Below are positions 16,530 through 25,720 of a stretch of 64,000 bases of DNA, piece after piece. The notes below the pieces were generated by a model that searched no databases, was not told the DNA's origin, and worked only from the letters and a program-made list of their open reading frames with translations. The stretch is from Pedobacter sp. N36a (GTDB taxonomy: Bacteria > Bacteroidota > Bacteroidia > Sphingobacteriales > Sphingobacteriaceae). The DNA is taken from contig NZ_JACSZW010000001.1 in assembly GCF_014472395.1 (NCBI RefSeq), positions 372,001-436,000 on the forward strand. The letters are read 5' to 3'. Numbering within the stretch: position 1 is the first letter of the stretch; each line of letters opens with the position of its first letter. Position numbers and translations under genes: made by a program.

Positions 16530-17999
16530 ATGCTTAAACAACATCTACAACAAAAATTACTTCAAAAGCTCTCCCCTCAGCAAATTCAATTTATTAAATT
16601 GCTGCAAGTACCTACTGTTGCATTAGATACCAGAATTAAGGAAGAATTGGAGGAAAATCCAGCGCTTGAAGATCCCAGCTTAATGATCGCTGAGGAGCCT
16701 AAAAGCGAGTATGATGATTTAAATGATACGCCGGATGATTTTGATCCAAGTGCGAAGGAAGAAAACACAGATGAATTTAACGTAGATGATTATTTACAGG
16801 ACGATAATGTAAACGACTATAGCACCTCTTATAATAATGAGGATGATGAAGAGAAAAAAGAAACTCCAATTGCGATTGAAAGTACTTTTTTTGAGAGTTT
16901 ACAGGAACAGCTGGACCTGGTTCCATTATCTGATCAGGATTTCATCATAGGAAAGCAGATCATTGGTAGTTTAGACGACGACGGTTATTTGCGGAGGCCG
17001 ATTACCTCTATGATCGATGACCTTGCCTTCTCACAGAATGCGATGGTAGAAGAAGAGGATGTATTAGAAATGCTGAAGGTCATTCAAAGTTTCGATCCTC
17101 CGGGAATTGCTGCCAGAGATTTACAAGAGTGCCTTACCTTACAATTAAAGCGTAAAGACCCTTCAAATCCGATCATTCAAAAAGCCATTATCATCGTAGA
17201 AAACTACCTGGATGAGTTTACCAGGAAACACTATGATAAACTTGAAAAGGCTTTAGGACTGAATAGTGAAGACCTGAAAGAGATCATTGCAGAAATCCTG
17301 CGCTTAAACCCTAAACCTGGGGATTCCAATCAAGTGACCACGAAACAGCTGCAGGTGATTCCTGATTTTCATGTGAGCAATAATGATGGCACCTTGATTT
17401 TGACGTTAAATTCAAAAAATGCGCCTGAACTGAGGGTAAGCCGATCCTATATCGACATGTTTGATCATTATGATAAAGCAGCACAAAAAGATAAGAAATT
17501 AAAAGAGGCTGTTCAGTTCGTGAAACAGAAGCTGGATTCTGCAAAATGGTTTATTGATGCCATTAAGCAAAGACAGCAGACCTTGCTGAAAACAATGAAC
17601 GCCATCATGCAGTACCAATATGAGTACCTGCTCACCGGCGACGAGCGCAAAATGCGTCCAATGATCTTAAAAGACATTGCCGATAAAATCGACATGGACA
17701 TCTCTACGGTTTCCAGGGTAGCAAACTCAAAATATGTACAAACGGAATTCGGAACTTTTCTCTTGAAATCTTTCTTCTCTGAAGCCATCCAAACGGAAAG
17801 CGGCGAAGAAGTATCGAATAAAGAGGTGAAAAAAATCCTGGAAGACTGTATTGGAAATGAGGACAAACGCAAGCCATTGGCAGACGAGAAACTTACAGAA
17901 ATCCTAAAAGAACAAGGCTATAATATTGCCAGAAGAACGGTTGCAAAATACAGGGAGCAAATGAATATCCCGGTAGCACGTTTAAGAAAAGAGCTGTAA
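16530..17999 (+). CDS. rpoN: RNA polymerase sigma-54 factor RpoN
   Basis: 489 residues. An N-terminal glutamine-rich activator-interacting region (MLKQHLQQKLLQKLSPQQIQ) is followed by a very acidic linker (residues 55-115), the core-binding domain with SFDPPGIAARDLQECL, and the DNA-binding domain. The DNA-binding domain ends in the RpoN box ARRTVAKYREQMNI (about 468-481), which reads the -24 promoter element. All regions are present, so the protein should be active. No bacterial enhancer-binding protein gene is nearby, so its regulon lies elsewhere. Confidence 0.97.
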   Translation: MLKQHLQQKLLQKLSPQQIQFIKLLQVPTVALDTRIKEELEENPALEDPSLMIAEEPKSEYDDLNDTPDDFDPSAKEENTDEFNVDDYLQDDNVNDYSTSYNNEDDEEKKETPIAIESTFFESLQEQLDLVPLSDQDFIIGKQIIGSLDDDGYLRRPITSMIDDLAFSQNAMVEEEDVLEMLKVIQSFDPPGIAARDLQECLTLQLKRKDPSNPIIQKAIIIVENYLDEFTRKHYDKLEKALGLNSEDLKEIIAEILRLNPKPGDSNQVTTKQLQVIPDFHVSNNDGTLILTLNSKNAPELRVSRSYIDMFDHYDKAAQKDKKLKEAVQFVKQKLDSAKWFIDAIKQRQQTLLKTMNAIMQYQYEYLLTGDERKMRPMILKDIADKIDMDISTVSRVANSKYVQTEFGTFLLKSFFSEAIQTESGEEVSNKEVKKILEDCIGNEDKRKPLADEKLTEILKEQGYNIARRTVAKYREQMNIPVARLRKEL

Positions 18000-18013
18000 A
18001 ATACAAATGGGGA

Positions 18014-18481
18014 CTATAAATCAGTCCCCATTCTCAATAAGTTTTCCAGTTTTTCATTGGCTACCAATAAGCTGGCGGTCAGATCTCTATTGTCTTTTCT
18101 CAAAGTATAAAGCTCAAATGCTTTCTCAATATTGATCCTCAAATCATCTTCCATCCAAGGTTTTTGAATGTATCGGTACACCTGCCCTTTATTAATGGCA
18201 TCGATAACCGCATTAATGTCTGCATAACCTGTAAGTAAAATTCTTATCGGATCAGGAAAATCAGGGATAATAGATTCTAAAAACTCAATTCCAGTAGTGA
18301 CCGGCATTCTTTGATCCGTAACAATCACATGGATATCCTCAGATTCTAAAACTTTTCTACCTTCAATTGCAGAATTTGCAATGAAAATATTGAATTTACG
18401 TCGGAAACTTGCTTTGAAAGCATTGAGGTTGTGAACTTCATCATCAACATAGAGAACGTTTACGGAAGTATCGGAGTTCAT
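18014..18481 (-). CDS. Single-domain response regulator, copy 1
   Basis: 155 residues from the ATG at 18481 (MNSDTSVNVLYVDDEVHNLN); a start 16 codons earlier is less likely because the downstream paralogue begins at this same Met. CheY-like receiver with acidic pocket DDE at 13-15, phosphoacceptor D56 (VIVTDQRMP) and LTGYADINAVIDAINKGQVY. The KPW motif and a short coiled C-terminal tail of about 30 residues follow; there is no DNA-binding domain. Nearly identical in layout to the next gene, from which it is separated by a hairpin. It may be phosphorylated by one of the island kinases. Confidence 0.9.
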   Translation of the reverse strand: MNSDTSVNVLYVDDEVHNLNAFKASFRRKFNIFIANSAIEGRKVLESEDIHVIVTDQRMPVTTGIEFLESIIPDFPDPIRILLTGYADINAVIDAINKGQVYRYIQKPWMEDDLRINIEKAFELYTLRKDNRDLTASLLVANEKLENLLRMGTDL

Positions 18482-18651
18482 AGAATTTTTGCCTTTTTTT
18501 GTTAAATATATTTCAATTATTATGAACAAAAAAACTATTTAAAGATAAAAATTAATTGAGGTTTTATTCTTAAATAATTACACAAATTGGTATTAAAATA
18601 TCATTAGAAGGCCATTCATTAAAGAAATCATCAAATTTTCATAAAGTACTT

Positions 18652-18692
18652 TTTCGGATCTATAGCAATATGAAATTGATATAGATCCGAAA
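18652..18692. terminator. Hairpin between the two receiver genes
   Basis: TTTCGGATCTATA and TATAGATCCGAAA form a perfect 13-base inverted repeat with a 15-base loop, directly after the second receiver gene. No U-run follows on either strand, so it may be an attenuator or RNA-stabilising stem rather than a full terminator. Confidence 0.5.
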
Positions 18693-18707
18693 TTCTGGTC
18701 CTAATAT

Positions 18708-19175
18708 TTAGGATAAGAGACTTTGACGGAATAAAAATTCCAGCTGCTGATTCACGATCAGTAACTTTTCCGTCAGCTCCCGGTTTTCTTTTCTTAACGA
18801 ATAGATTTCAAAAGCTTTTTCAATATTGATCCGCAGATCTTCTGCCATCCAGGGCTTCTGGATGTACTTGTAAACTTGTCCTTTGTTGATGGCGTCAATT
18901 ACAGCGTTAATATCAGCGTAACCTGTGAGCAATATTCTGATCGGTTCAGGAAAATCAGGAATAATAGATTCCAGGAATTCAATCCCCGTCATAACAGGCA
19001 TCCGCTGATCGGTAATGATCACATGGATTAATTGCTTTTCCAAAACCTTTCTCCCCTCCTCTGCAGACTCAGCGGTAAAGACATTAAACATTCTTCTAAA
19101 TCCAGCTTTAAAAGAGTTCAGATTGTGAGCTTCATCGTCTATGTACAGGACATTTATGGATGCGTTAGAATTCAT
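18708..19175 (-). CDS. Single-domain response regulator, copy 2
   Basis: 155 residues, a close paralogue of the neighbouring receiver over its whole length: they share DDE, D56 (VIITDQRMPVMTGIEFLESI), LTGYADINAVIDAINKGQVY, KPWM and the helical tail. Differences cluster in the linker (residues 30-50) and the C-terminal tail. The receiver also resembles the N-terminal domain of the hybrid protein at 24.6 kb, so a local duplication is likely. The 265-base gap to the ThiF-nitroreductase gene on the other strand may be a shared regulatory region. Confidence 0.9.
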   Translation of the reverse strand: MNSNASINVLYIDDEAHNLNSFKAGFRRMFNVFTAESAEEGRKVLEKQLIHVIITDQRMPVMTGIEFLESIIPDFPEPIRILLTGYADINAVIDAINKGQVYKYIQKPWMAEDLRINIEKAFEIYSLRKENRELTEKLLIVNQQLEFLFRQSLLS

Positions 19176-19252
19176 CTTATGAATTTAATATAATTTTTTT
19201 AAATATATTGCTTTTATAAGGTTCAATGAAGTAATTTGGTTGAAATTTTACA

Positions 19253-19396
19253 ACAATAGAATATTTCAATTCTATTGTTTGGGACAATAATCAAGGGAAT
19301 AGAGCTCATTATTAGTGGGTAACGCGTTAATTAAAATTAACACCTCCATAATAATAAAAATTATACTTTCATTATCACGGTTAAAAGTATAATTTT
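19253..19396 (+). promoter_or_regulatory. Regulatory region with three inverted repeats
   Basis: Three perfect inverted repeats stand in a row upstream of the ThiF-nitroreductase operon. They are ACAATAGAAT/ATTCTATTGT (19253-19278, 6-base spacer), GTTAAT/ATTAAC (19326-19341, 4-base spacer) and AAAATTATACTTT/AAAGTATAATTTT (19357-19369 and 19384-19396, 14-base spacer). The last ends 44 bases before the start codon. They are candidate operators or 5' UTR hairpins for density- or signal-dependent control. No consensus is recognised. Confidence 0.5.
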
Positions 19397-19440
19397 AATA
19401 GAATTTTTGTAATGATTAAAGGGTATATCTCATAGAACAA

Positions 19441-21777
19441 ATGCAATTAGATAAAGAATTACGTCAACTTAAAAAAGAGCTAGCTTCGCAAACCAAAAAG
19501 TATAGTGAAATCTATACTCCATTATTTTTTAGAATTCTAAATCCAGAAGATCAATCTTCGCTATTGAATTTGCTAAAAGAAAAACCACATATCCAGGTTT
19601 TTGACAGCATTACAAATCAACTTACTGACCTGGTTAAAGGCTTAAATCCAACCTTGGTGCTGAGTAAAGATCAAATCGACGAACTTATAGTAAAACGTTT
19701 GAATGGTCAGGACGCAGATACTTATGGAGTTTGGGTCTATTATCCTTGGATTGAGAAATTGGTTCATGTCCTTGACAAGGAAGAATTTATCCTGGTTCGG
19801 ACCAATAGAAACAAGCATAAAATCACGCAGCAGGAGCAAGACCAGCTGATGGAGAAAAAAATTGGCGTGATTGGTCTTTCTGTGGGGCAATCTGTTTCCT
19901 TGACCCTGGCTATTGAGCGTGGCTGCGGTGAATTACGCATTGCAGATTTTGACCACCTGGACCTGACCAACCTCAACCGCATTCGCAGTGGGGTTCAAAA
20001 TGTAGATTTAAGAAAGACGGTCATTGTGGCCAGAGAAATTGCGGAAATTGACCCTTTCCTGAAAGTAACCTGTTTCCATGAAGGAATTACGGAAGAAAAT
20101 ATTGAAAGCTTTTTAACTGAAAACGGAAAATTAGATCTTTTAATCGACGAGTGTGACGGCATCGACATTAAAATCCTTTGCAGAGTAAAGGCGAAAGCCC
20201 ATCAGATTCCAGTATTAATGGAAGCCAGTGATAGAGGTACCATAGATATTGAGCGTTTCGATCTGGAACCAAACCGTCCGATTTTACATGGATATATAGA
20301 GCACCTGGACATTTCGAAAGTCAAACACCTTAAAACCAACGAAGAGAAAATACCTTATATATTACCAATTGCAGGCGTGGAAACCTTATCCACCAGGATG
20401 AAGGCTTCGATGATTGAAATCCAGCAAACCATCACTTCATGGCCACAGCTGGCCAGTGCCGTTACTTACGGCGGTGGAATCACAGCTGATTTGTCGAGGA
20501 GAATACTCCTTTCAGAACTTTCTGTTTCAGGTCGTTTCTTTGTAGACATCGAAGAAATCATCGCGGATCCCGTAAAAGAAAATACCAATACTGAAATCCT
20601 GAAGCCTGCAAAGGGAATTTCCTTTCCGGAAATGGAGGTACTGGCTGCGCAGTTAAAAATTGAAAAAGCAGAAAACGCGGTTGAATTAGACGGCGAACAA
20701 CTGGACGAACTCATACATACTGCACAAAGAGGCAGTTCTGCAGGCAACAATCAACCTTGGAAATGGTTGTACAAAGACGGTGCACTACTTCTTTTCCATG
20801 ATACTGAACGCTCCTTCTCTTTCGCAAATCATAAGAACATCATCGCCTATGTCGGTTTCGGATTAACCCTGGAGAGCATCCGGTTGAAAGCAGAAACGCT
20901 TCAGCTTCAGGTGATAGAACAGCTTTTTCCTGACCCTCAAATCCCTGAGTTAATTGCTGTACTGCAATTTTCAAAGGCAGCAGTAGGACATCAAAAAGAC
21001 GGTCTGGCCGATTTTACAAGCATTAGAAATACCAATAGAAATCAGCCTAAAGTGATCAAAGCCATCCCTGCTGAGACCTTAGCCGAGATCAAAGCAGAAA
21101 CAGAGCAGGTAGCAGGCGCGAAAATTTATTTCATTGAAGATCCTGCGGCCATCCAAAAGGTAGCAAATATCATGGGCGAATCGGATAAACTCCGTTTGTA
21201 TACCCCTACCGGACACCATGAGTTATTTAACCTGGAATTGAGGTTTACCAAAGAAGAAAGTGAAAGAACCGGCGATGGATTAGATCTGGAATCTTTTGGT
21301 CTGACAGCTGGAGAAGCCATTGGGATGAGAATTGCAAAAGACCCAAAGGTACTGGACTTGCTGAAACACTGGAAAATGGGTACAGGATTGGAACGCCTCT
21401 CGAAAAAATCCGGTCTGGCTTCCTCCGCAATTGCCCTGGTCACCATGCCTAATTATACTTCAGACGATTTCATCAAAGGAGGAAAAGCAGTAGAAAGGAT
21501 GTGGTTAACCGCCAATCGTGCTGGAATTTCCCTTCATCCGATGACAGCGAGCATTTTACACTTTAACATTTTAAAATACGGAGATGGACTGAATCAGGAT
21601 TTTTATCTTAAAGACAAGTTTTCTGAATTAAATGAGATTTTCTACAATTGCTTTCCAACAGTAGATGAGCAGGAAGTGAGCGTTTTTCTATGTAGATTAT
21701 TCTATGCAGAAGCAGAAGGAACTCCTTCTAAACGTTTACCAATAGAAAAAATATTCATAGCTAATTTAACCCAATAA
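19441..21777 (+). CDS. Rv1355c/MoeY-like ThiF (E1-like adenylyltransferase) - nitroreductase fusion
   Basis: 778 residues. Residues about 130-380 form a ThiF/MoeB/E1-like domain: IGVIGLSVGQSVSLTLAIER (141-160) replaces the usual GxGxxG by GLSVGQ, then ADFDHLDLTNLNRI (168-181) and a basic K192 follow. The ubiquitin-like activating enzymes use this fold to adenylate a C-terminal carboxylate with ATP. The N-terminal 125 residues are specific to the family. Residues about 420-770 are an FMN nitroreductase-like domain (HTAQRGSSAGNNQPWKW at 426-442). The same arrangement is known from mycobacterial Rv1355c (moeY), whose function is not established. The next gene abuts directly (TAAATG), so it is translationally coupled to an acyltransferase. 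Confidence 0.8.
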   Translation: MQLDKELRQLKKELASQTKKYSEIYTPLFFRILNPEDQSSLLNLLKEKPHIQVFDSITNQLTDLVKGLNPTLVLSKDQIDELIVKRLNGQDADTYGVWVYYPWIEKLVHVLDKEEFILVRTNRNKHKITQQEQDQLMEKKIGVIGLSVGQSVSLTLAIERGCGELRIADFDHLDLTNLNRIRSGVQNVDLRKTVIVAREIAEIDPFLKVTCFHEGITEENIESFLTENGKLDLLIDECDGIDIKILCRVKAKAHQIPVLMEASDRGTIDIERFDLEPNRPILHGYIEHLDISKVKHLKTNEEKIPYILPIAGVETLSTRMKASMIEIQQTITSWPQLASAVTYGGGITADLSRRILLSELSVSGRFFVDIEEIIADPVKENTNTEILKPAKGISFPEMEVLAAQLKIEKAENAVELDGEQLDELIHTAQRGSSAGNNQPWKWLYKDGALLLFHDTERSFSFANHKNIIAYVGFGLTLESIRLKAETLQLQVIEQLFPDPQIPELIAVLQFSKAAVGHQKDGLADFTSIRNTNRNQPKVIKAIPAETLAEIKAETEQVAGAKIYFIEDPAAIQKVANIMGESDKLRLYTPTGHHELFNLELRFTKEESERTGDGLDLESFGLTAGEAIGMRIAKDPKVLDLLKHWKMGTGLERLSKKSGLASSAIALVTMPNYTSDDFIKGGKAVERMWLTANRAGISLHPMTASILHFNILKYGDGLNQDFYLKDKFSELNEIFYNCFPTVDEQEVSVFLCRLFYAEAEGTPSKRLPIEKIFIANLTQ

Positions 21778-22467
21778 ATGGTAAAGTTCACCGCATTTAA
21801 GGCGACAGATAATGAGGCTTTATGTCATAAATTTATAGATGGCCATCGAAAGGTATTGGAAATCTACGGCATCACCATGATTACCTCGGCGAAACATGCC
21901 TGGATGCAGCATGAAAACACTTATGTGATCCTGGTAGAATCTACAGAAGATGGACGGGCATTGGGCGGTGCCCGCATTCAGATTGCTGATGAAGATTTAC
22001 CACTCCCAATAGAAGACGCAATCGGAAAACTGGATCCTAAAATATTTGATCAGTTAAAAGAAAGAAAATTACTAAAAACCGGCGAACTTTGCGGCCTGTG
22101 GAACTCCAGGGAAATTGCAGGATTTGGAATTGGCAGTATCTTTTTAATCCGCGCTTCTGTGGCATTGGCTTACACACTTGGACTGCATAGTTTATTTGCT
22201 TTATGTGCGCCGGCTACCGTTAGAGGAGGTAAAAGAACAGGGTTTGATGTGAATATTGATGTTGGTAACAATGGTCAATTTTACTATCCCAAACTTGATC
22301 TGATTGCAACAGCAGTAATTATTGACAACCTTAGAACCCTGGAAAAAGCCGAGCCTACCATTAGAGAACTGGTTTTTGACCTCATTGAAAATCCTGTACA
22401 GGTACGATCAGAAACCGGCCCTAAAGGAGAAGTAGACATCATGTACGATTTAAAGTTTAACAGATAA
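21778..22467 (+). CDS. GNAT/autoinducer-synthase-like N-acyltransferase
   Basis: 229 residues, soluble. Conserved-looking residues follow the layout of LuxI/FeeM-type acyltransferases: an early W42, GGAR at 63-66, an ELCGLW stretch around E103, REIAGFGIGS at 111-120, and ALCAPATVRGGKRTGF at 141-156. LuxI-type enzymes transfer an acyl chain from acyl-ACP to an amine; FeeM-type ones make N-acyl amino acids. Neither substrate is proven here. Its gene lies between a ThiF-nitroreductase fusion and a receptor kinase with zero or one base between open frames, so its product is likely made as a unit with them. Assignment to the fold is by eye; substrate is unknown. Confidence 0.6.
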   Translation: MVKFTAFKATDNEALCHKFIDGHRKVLEIYGITMITSAKHAWMQHENTYVILVESTEDGRALGGARIQIADEDLPLPIEDAIGKLDPKIFDQLKERKLLKTGELCGLWNSREIAGFGIGSIFLIRASVALAYTLGLHSLFALCAPATVRGGKRTGFDVNIDVGNNGQFYYPKLDLIATAVIIDNLRTLEKAEPTIRELVFDLIENPVQVRSETGPKGEVDIMYDLKFNR

Positions 22468-24629
22468 TGCAGTACCTAAATAGTTTAAAGCAGCTTCCGC
22501 AATTATTTTGTTTGGTGATGCTTTTTTTGCTGGGGTTCGGTCCTGCAAATGCACAATTGATTCAGCTAAACAGCGCAGCTACCGCGCCAATTAACATCAG
22601 CGACCAGGTTTCCACCTATGAAGATTCTTCTGGAAACCTTTCTCTGGAGGAAATCATTAAAAATGGTAAATTCGTTGCCAATCACCATAAAATTGCCAAT
22701 TTCGGACTCACAAAATCCACAATCTGGATCAAGTTCAACGTGGCAGACATTCAAAATTCAACCGATTTTTTCCTTCAATTGAAAAGTCCGAATCTAGATA
22801 AAGTTGCATTTTATTATCAGGAACATGGACAATATAAAGAGATTAAATCAGGAAATGAGGTTTCGATTCACCATCGTGATGTGGTGCATCAGGACCCAAT
22901 TTTTAGGCTGAGAACAAGTACAGATACCACAACGTATTACCTTAAAGTTTCTTCATCCAGTCCGGTTACACTCCCATTATTTATAGGTTCTTATACCTCA
23001 ATTATGGAGGGCTTGAGCCTGGAAAGTAATGTTTTCAGCTTATATATTGGCCTCATCATCACCATGTTTTTATATAATATCTTTATATACTTCACGGTAA
23101 GAGACCGGAGCTACCTGTTTTATGTGGTTTATATTTTTAGCGTTGGCTTTACACAGCTTTCCTTACAGGGCTATGCTTTCTCCTTACTTTGGGGCGATAA
23201 CTTGAATTTAAACAATCAGGGATTGATATTCTCCATTGTTTTCGTGGGTATCACCTCGATTCTCTTTACTAAAGAATTCCTGCACGTTAAATATTTCTAT
23301 CCTAAGGTCAATCGTTACCTGAACATCCTGATCCTGTTTTACCTGCTTTGCTTTGCCATTAGTCTGGCTGGCTATCCTGTAGAAGCACAAATGGCTTTAC
23401 AGCTGCTCACTATCATCGCATCCATATCAGTTATTGTTACAGGTATATTAATATATAGAAAAAAATATCGTCCAGCATTATACTTTACAATTTCATGGTC
23501 TTGCTTCCTAATTGGGGTAATAATATTTATCATGAAGGATATTGGTGTACTTTCTTATACTTTCTTAACGAATAATGCGATCCTGATTGGCTCTGGTTTA
23601 GAGGCTGTATTGCTATCTTTTGCACTTGCCGACAAGATCAACATCTTCAAGAAAGAGAAAGAAGAATCACAATCAGAAGCTTTGAGAATCCTGACTGAGA
23701 ATGAAAAACTGGTACGTGAACAAAATGTCCTATTGGAAATTAAAGTAAAGGAAAGAACAGAAGCACTGGAAAACATCAACACCAGCTTAAACGATGCTTT
23801 ATCTAACCTGAAAGAGACACAGTCTCAATTGGTAGATTCAGAGAAAATGGCTTCTTTAGGTCAGCTGACTGCCGGTATTGCACATGAGATCAACAATCCA
23901 ATCAATTTTGTGACTTCCAATATCAAACCGCTTCAGATGGATATTGACGATCTGAATCAGCTGATTGATATGTATGAAAACGTTGATCCAACACAGGACC
24001 TCAATCCGCAGCTCAGCGAAATTGAAAATTTTAAAAGGTCTATTGACCTGGATTTCGTTAGAGAAGAGATTAAATCCCTGCTTTCAGGAATTGGTGAAGG
24101 TGCAACACGTACGGCAGAAATTATCAGAAGTCTTAAAAATTTCAGCAGACTGGATGAAAATGACACCAAGCCTGTCGACCTGAATGAAGGTCTGGATTCT
24201 ACCCTTGTGTTATTGAGAAGTACATTTCCTGGAAATCTACAGATTGTCAAGAGTTATGGTACCCTGCCAAAAGTAGAATGTATGCCCGGAAAAATCAACC
24301 AGGTATTTATGAACCTGATCAGCAATGCCATCCAGGCAATTAAAGGAAAAGAAGTATCAAATACAGAGGAGCAATTGAGCATCAGCACCTGGCAAGAAGG
24401 AGAAGAAGTGAAAATCAGTATTAAGGATTCAGGATCAGGAATGACTGAAGAAGTCAAACAAAAGATTTTTGAACCGTTTTTTACGACTAAAGATGTTGGA
24501 GAAGGCACCGGATTAGGCTTATCCATCGTATTTAGGATCATTGAAAACCATCGTGGCCACATAGATGTTGTGACAAAAGTAAATCAAGGTACAGAATTTA
24601 TTATTACCTTACCCGTAATCTCACGATAA
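22467..24629 (+). CDS. 7TMR-DISM sensor histidine kinase
   Basis: 720 residues. Signal peptide (1-29, cut after ANA), a periplasmic 7TMR-DISMED2-like sensor domain (about 35-175), seven transmembrane helices (about 190-390, starting VFSLYIGLIITMFLYNIFIY), a coiled coil, a HisKA domain with ASLGQLTAGIAHEINNPINF (His near residue 472) and a HATPase ending EGTGLGLSIVFRIIENHRGH. DISMED2 resembles carbohydrate-binding folds and is believed to bind small extracellular ligands. Overlaps the acyltransferase stop by one base (TAATG). It is the obvious receptor for whatever the upstream enzymes make; this is inference. Confidence 0.9.
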   Translation: MQYLNSLKQLPQLFCLVMLFLLGFGPANAQLIQLNSAATAPINISDQVSTYEDSSGNLSLEEIIKNGKFVANHHKIANFGLTKSTIWIKFNVADIQNSTDFFLQLKSPNLDKVAFYYQEHGQYKEIKSGNEVSIHHRDVVHQDPIFRLRTSTDTTTYYLKVSSSSPVTLPLFIGSYTSIMEGLSLESNVFSLYIGLIITMFLYNIFIYFTVRDRSYLFYVVYIFSVGFTQLSLQGYAFSLLWGDNLNLNNQGLIFSIVFVGITSILFTKEFLHVKYFYPKVNRYLNILILFYLLCFAISLAGYPVEAQMALQLLTIIASISVIVTGILIYRKKYRPALYFTISWSCFLIGVIIFIMKDIGVLSYTFLTNNAILIGSGLEAVLLSFALADKINIFKKEKEESQSEALRILTENEKLVREQNVLLEIKVKERTEALENINTSLNDALSNLKETQSQLVDSEKMASLGQLTAGIAHEINNPINFVTSNIKPLQMDIDDLNQLIDMYENVDPTQDLNPQLSEIENFKRSIDLDFVREEIKSLLSGIGEGATRTAEIIRSLKNFSRLDENDTKPVDLNEGLDSTLVLLRSTFPGNLQIVKSYGTLPKVECMPGKINQVFMNLISNAIQAIKGKEVSNTEEQLSISTWQEGEEVKISIKDSGSGMTEEVKQKIFEPFFTTKDVGEGTGLGLSIVFRIIENHRGHIDVVTKVNQGTEFIITLPVISR

Positions 24630-24640
24630 TAAACTTTATT

Positions 24641-25720
24641 ATGAATGCCACAACTATACGTGTTCTGTATATTGATGATGAAGAAAATAACTTGCTCGCT
24701 TTCAAAGCAAGTTTTAGGCGACAGTATGAAATTTACACTGCCCTTTCTGCCGACGAAGGATTAAAAATCCTTGAGAACGTTGCAGTACAAGTGATTATTG
24801 CGGATCAGAAGATGCCGAATATTACAGGTGTGGAGTTTTTCAAAAACATCAAAAATACGTTTCCAGATCCTACCAGAATTTTATTGACTGGTTATACCGA
24901 TATTGAGGCCTTGGCTGATGCGATCAATCATGGCGATATTTACCGGTATATTACCAAACCATGGAATGATCTGGAGCTGCACAACTCTATCAAAAATGCG
25001 TATGATGCTTATAAATCTAAAATAGACCTGAGAAATAAAGTCGCAGAATTAGAAAAAACCAATGATGAATTGAATCGCTTTATTTATAGTATTTCTCACG
25101 AATTACGGGCACCATTGGTTTCTACTATGGGAATTGTAAACCTGGTGAAAATGGAAGGCCTATTTAATTCTAGCGGTGAGTACTGGGGATTGATAGAAAC
25201 CTGCTCCAACAGATTAGATTATTACATTCAGAAAACGCTGCAGTACTATAAAAACAACAAGACGGTTTCGGAACATACCGAAATTAACTTCAAAAAACTG
25301 GTTGCCGATCTGATTGAGCTCTATGCTTATACAGACAAAGACATGAAGTTCAATGTGAACATCATTCAGGATGAGTTGTTTTTTGGAGATGCCTTCCGCA
25401 TTGAAGTGATCTTAGGAAACTTGATTTCCAATGCGATCAAGTATCAGAAAGAAACAGAACTGAACAAGCATGTAAATATTTCGGTGGAGGTTCAGCCAAC
25501 TCAGGTGCACATTAGCATCAATGACAACGGTATGGGCATTCTAAACGAGCACTTAGAAAAGATATTCTTACAATTCTTTAAAAGTAAAATCAACCATGGA
25601 AGCGGCCTGGGCCTTTTCATTGTGAAAGAAGCGCTCAATAAAATCAACGGAAAGATTACAGTAAGTTCGAATGCTATAGAAGGTACCACCTTTAAAATCA
25701 CAATTCCAAATGTTAAATAA
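24641..25720 (+). CDS. Receiver - histidine kinase hybrid protein
   Basis: 359 residues: a receiver at 1-125 (D55 in VIIADQKMPN, LTGYTDIEALADAINHGDIY, KPW), a short coiled coil, HisKA with SISHELRAPLVSTMG (H153) and a HATPase (about 230-359; GSGLGLFIVKEALNKINGKI). It is cytoplasmic, with no TM segments. The receiver is related to the two single-domain receivers encoded divergently upstream. It follows the 7TM kinase by 11 bases and overlaps the next receiver gene, so it may accept phosphate from the membrane kinase and pass it on. Confidence 0.92.
   Translation: MNATTIRVLYIDDEENNLLAFKASFRRQYEIYTALSADEGLKILENVAVQVIIADQKMPNITGVEFFKNIKNTFPDPTRILLTGYTDIEALADAINHGDIYRYITKPWNDLELHNSIKNAYDAYKSKIDLRNKVAELEKTNDELNRFIYSISHELRAPLVSTMGIVNLVKMEGLFNSSGEYWGLIETCSNRLDYYIQKTLQYYKNNKTVSEHTEINFKKLVADLIELYAYTDKDMKFNVNIIQDELFFGDAFRIEVILGNLISNAIKYQKETELNKHVNISVEVQPTQVHISINDNGMGILNEHLEKIFLQFFKSKINHGSGLGLFIVKEALNKINGKITVSSNAIEGTTFKITIPNVK

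Noticed and set aside
19441..22467. Azol(in)e RiPP (TOMM) gene cluster
   Set aside because: An E1-like and a nitroreductase-like domain are present, but there is no YcaO cyclodehydratase, no precursor peptide gene and no transporter.
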